Shown: positions 6,700-8,791 of the stretch, one piece after another | Layout: each line of letters opens with the position of its first letter | Position numbering within the stretch: the stretch's first letter is position 1 | Assembly (NCBI GenBank): GCA_021827445.1 | Contig: JAKAVW010000035.1 | Span: 6,157 to 14,947 of the forward strand | Length of the DNA: 8,791 nucleotides | Direction of reading: 5' to 3' | From: Pseudomonadota bacterium | Lineage (GTDB): Bacteria > Pseudomonadota > Gammaproteobacteria > Acidithiobacillales > Acidithiobacillaceae | Translations under genes and position numbers: made by a program | Notes under the pieces: generated by a model | Database searches by the model: none | Told to the model about the DNA's origin: nothing | The model's input: only the letters and a program-made list of their open reading frames with translations

Positions 6700-8027
6700 G
6701 CCGGGCCACTCTGCAGCCACGCCATGGGCAACTGCTTGACGAGGTGAAAGGAACCGAAACAGAGCAGAATATCGCCGCCCGCCAGAGTCGTTCTCACCAC
6801 CTCCAGTGCCTGTTCCATGTCGACATCTACGGACACCGTTATCGCATTCATTCCCTCCAGTATATCGCAAAGCTGCGCCGCCGCAGCCGCACGTGGCGTA
6901 TCGGTGATCTCCAGCACATGCCAGGCATCCACCCAGTGCAACAGTGGCGCGAGCGTCCCGGCCATATCTTTGTCAGCAAGCATACCGACAATGGCGTGAC
7001 AACGCGCGGCACCTTTTCGCGCGGCCAGCAATGTCGCCAGTTGCCGCGCCGCCTGGGGGTTGTGGGCGACATCCACCAGCAGGTCAGGGCCGCCCTGACC
7101 CCAGGGCTGGCGCCACTGGCAGCGTCCCGGCAACTCCGGCGCCTGCGTCCATGCGGAGATCGCCGTATCGGGCACCGGCAGCTTCGCTTCCAACAAGGAC
7201 AGTGCTGCCACCGCCAGGGCCAGATTGGCCCATTGTGCCGGCGCTGCCCACAAGGGCGCAGGCACCTGTTTCTCCTGCCCGAATCCTGACCATTTCCCGA
7301 GCAGAGGATCAATACGAAAGTCCCGCCCCAACTGCTGCAAGGGTACGTCAGCGCATATCGCCGCTGCCAATACCGAAGCGCAGGGGTCTTCCATATCCCC
7401 ATAGAGGGCCGGCACCCCGCGACGGAAGATACCCGCCTTTTCCCGACCGATGGACGCGCGATCGGGCCCCAGCCAGTCCTGATGATCCAGGTCCACGGTG
7501 GTTACGATGCTACAATCAGGGGTAAAGGCATTGACCGCATCCAGACGTCCCCCCAGGCCGACTTCCAGAATCGCCACATCGACTCCAGCGGCCAGCATCA
7601 TCCGCACCGCAGCGAGGGTCGTTATCTCAAAATAGGTGAGCGGAATCTGGTGTGCTACGTCGGCTATTTCTGTAAGTAGCTGATGCCATAGGAACTCGGG
7701 TGCGGATCTACCATCCAGCCGCAGACGTTCGGTAAACTGCCAGAGGTGCGGACTGGTATAAGCGCCAACGCGATAGCCCGCCTGGCGATAGAAGGCCTCC
7801 AGATAAGCCACCGTGGAGCCCTTGCCATTGGTGCCCCCCACCAAAATCACCGGCATGGGCAAACGTGCGGGAATCTTCAGGGCCGCCAAAGCATCCAGCA
7901 TCCGCTCCAGACCCATGGCGATTTGCTCGGGCGGCCCGGCAAGTTCAACGACCCGGTCGCTGAGGGTATCCGGCAAAGACACCACCGGTCGCCACCGTGC
8001 CCGGCTCTTAATGCGCACTCTCGGCAT
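6696..8027 (-). CDS. folC: Dihydrofolate synthase / folylpolyglutamate synthase
   Basis: FolC adds L-glutamate to dihydropteroate using ATP and extends the glutamate tail of tetrahydrofolates, in the cytoplasm. The 443 residues compare with about 420 in E. coli. Mur-ligase-type features are the P-loop VGGTNGKGST (63-72), YTSPHL (90-95), LTYFEITTLAA (130-140), ILEVGLGGRLDAVN (153-166) and LDHQDWLGPDRASIGREKAGIF (180-201), with K197 matching the lysine carbamylated in E. coli. The C-terminal domain shows LLVDVAHNPQAAR and ends in LLCFGSFHLV. The ATG at 8027 lies 20 nt inside accD and is preceded by GGGGA at 9 nt. The first 15 or so residues (MPRVRIKSRARWRPV) are not clearly conserved, and GTG codons at residues 15 and 16 could be a later start. 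The stop overlaps the cvpA ATG. The retained P-loop and LTYFE motif suggest a bifunctional enzyme. Confidence 0.96.
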   Translation of the reverse strand: MPRVRIKSRARWRPVVSLPDTLSDRVVELAGPPEQIAMGLERMLDALAALKIPARLPMPVILVGGTNGKGSTVAYLEAFYRQAGYRVGAYTSPHLWQFTERLRLDGRSAPEFLWHQLLTEIADVAHQIPLTYFEITTLAAVRMMLAAGVDVAILEVGLGGRLDAVNAFTPDCSIVTTVDLDHQDWLGPDRASIGREKAGIFRRGVPALYGDMEDPCASVLAAAICADVPLQQLGRDFRIDPLLGKWSGFGQEKQVPAPLWAAPAQWANLALAVAALSLLEAKLPVPDTAISAWTQAPELPGRCQWRQPWGQGGPDLLVDVAHNPQAARQLATLLAARKGAARCHAIVGMLADKDMAGTLAPLLHWVDAWHVLEITDTPRAAAAAQLCDILEGMNAITVSVDVDMEQALEVVRTTLAGGDILLCFGSFHLVKQLPMAWLQSGPA

Positions 8028-8791
8028 GAGTCAGCATCCCCAGCATCTCGCTCACTACCGTGCGCATCTGGCGACGATCGACAATCTGGTCAATGGCGCC
8101 GTGCTCCAGCAAATACTCTGAGCGCTGAAAACCCTCCGGCAGCTTTTCACGGATGGTCTGCTCGATCACCCGTGGTCCGGCGAAGCCGATCAGGGCCTTG
8201 GGCTCCGCAATCAGGATATCCCCCAAGGTGGCCAGACTGGCAGAAACGCCACCCATAGTCGGGTCGGTGAGCACCGAGATGAAGGGCACCCCTGCCTTGG
8301 CCAGTCGCTCTACGGCGGCGGAAGTCTTGGCCATCTGCATCAGCGAAAAGAGCCCCTCCTGCATCCTGGCCCCACCGCTGGCACTGAAGCAGACCAGTGG
8401 ACAACGTTCCGTCAGCGCTGTCTCCGCCGCCTTGGCAAAACGGGCACCCACCACCGAGCCCATACTGCCACCCATAAACTCAAAGACAAAAGCGGCGACT
8501 ACCACCGGACGCCCTTCGAGGAGTCCGCGCATCACCACCAGGGCATCTTTCTCCCCGGACTTGGCCTGAGCCTCCTGCAGACGATCCTTATAGCGCTTCT
8601 GATCCTTGAAACGCAGGGGATCCACGGGAACATATTCCTTCGCGATCTCCAGGCGGGGCTCCGTATCAAGGAAGAAATCCAGACGCTGCCGGGCACTGAT
8701 CCGCTGATGGTGTCCGCAGTGGGGGCAGACGAACAGGTTCTCCTCCAACTCTGTACGATAGAGCACCGCCTGACAGGTGGGGCACTTGGAC
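8008..8791 (-). CDS. accD: Acetyl-CoA carboxylase carboxyltransferase beta subunit, 5' end beyond window
   Basis: AccD pairs with AccA to transfer the carboxyl group from biotin to acetyl-CoA, giving malonyl-CoA for fatty acid synthesis. The frame is open to the window edge. I read 260 residues beginning SKCPTCQAVLYRTELEEN; compared with E. coli (304 residues) roughly 25 N-terminal residues are missing. The zinc finger is complete: CPTC and CPHC, the four-cysteine ribbon typical of bacterial AccD. The carboxyltransferase core shows FEFMGGSMGSVVGARF, CFSASGGARMQEG, LFSLMQMAKTSAAVERL, SVLTDPTMGGVSAS and LIGFAGPRVIEQTIREKLPEGFQ split over the central region. The C-terminus is shorter than in E. 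coli and ends HAESAH. The 3' end overlaps folC by 20 nt, matching the common accD-folC pairing. Confidence 0.97.
   Translation of the reverse strand, partial: SKCPTCQAVLYRTELEENLFVCPHCGHHQRISARQRLDFFLDTEPRLEIAKEYVPVDPLRFKDQKRYKDRLQEAQAKSGEKDALVVMRGLLEGRPVVVAAFVFEFMGGSMGSVVGARFAKAAETALTERCPLVCFSASGGARMQEGLFSLMQMAKTSAAVERLAKAGVPFISVLTDPTMGGVSASLATLGDILIAEPKALIGFAGPRVIEQTIREKLPEGFQRSEYLLEHGAIDQIVDRRQMRTVVSEMLGMLTHAESAH

Noticed and set aside
6700..6870. 57-residue N-terminal extension of CvpA
   Set aside because: It reads through folC in another frame and is glycine/arginine-rich without the CvpA pattern. The ATG at 6699 overlapping the folC stop gives the usual length and N-terminus.
1..8791. 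CRISPR array, insertion sequence, tRNA/rRNA gene, attachment site or phage remnant
   Set aside because: No regularly spaced repeats, transposase, terminal inverted repeats or tRNA-like cloverleaf was seen, and almost every base is taken up by the nine genes.

Overview
This window reads as a stretch of proteobacterial housekeeping chromosome. All nine genes lie on the minus strand, so transcription runs from position 8791 towards position 1. Base composition is moderately GC-rich (judged by eye). The order accD-folC-cvpA-purF-metZ is a familiar gamma/betaproteobacterial arrangement. The protein sequences, and a PurF of the [4Fe-4S] 'Bacillus' type at this locus, make me favour Acidithiobacillus or a close relative. 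That assignment is a recollection-based inference, not a search result.

Layout in transcription order: accD (acetyl-CoA carboxylase beta subunit, 5' end cut by the window edge), folC (folate synthesis and polyglutamylation), cvpA (small membrane protein), purF (first step of purine synthesis), metZ (O-succinylhomoserine sulfhydrylase), a stand-alone CBS-pair protein, a CNNM/CBS/CorC_HlyC membrane protein, queA and tgt (queuosine tRNA modification, tgt cut at its 3' end by the window edge). Junctions are tight: accD/folC overlap by 20 nt, folC/cvpA by 4 nt, cvpA/purF by 23 nt, purF/metZ by 4 nt and queA/tgt by 1 nt. The gaps elsewhere are 63, 38 and 8 nt. There is no gene-free stretch over 300 bases. 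The whole window could be one polycistronic unit, although an internal promoter or processing site in the 63-nt metZ/CBS gap cannot be excluded.

The genes share substrate logic. FolC makes and retains the one-carbon carrier used by purine and methionine synthesis. PurF starts the purine pathway. MetZ makes homocysteine on the way to methionine and S-adenosylmethionine. QueA consumes S-adenosylmethionine, and Tgt prepares QueA's tRNA substrate. The two CBS-domain proteins sit between the methionine and queuosine genes; CBS pairs often bind adenosyl ligands, but no ligand can be read from the sequence.

I found no mobile element, CRISPR array, tRNA, rRNA, prophage or clear defence system. The points most worth a second look are: the Fe-S type PurF in a locus that carries the cluster-free type in enteric bacteria and Pseudomonas; two mutually exclusive hairpins that overlap the ribosome binding site of the CNNM/CorC gene; and the stand-alone CBS protein itself. 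Nothing here is convincingly a new biological system.
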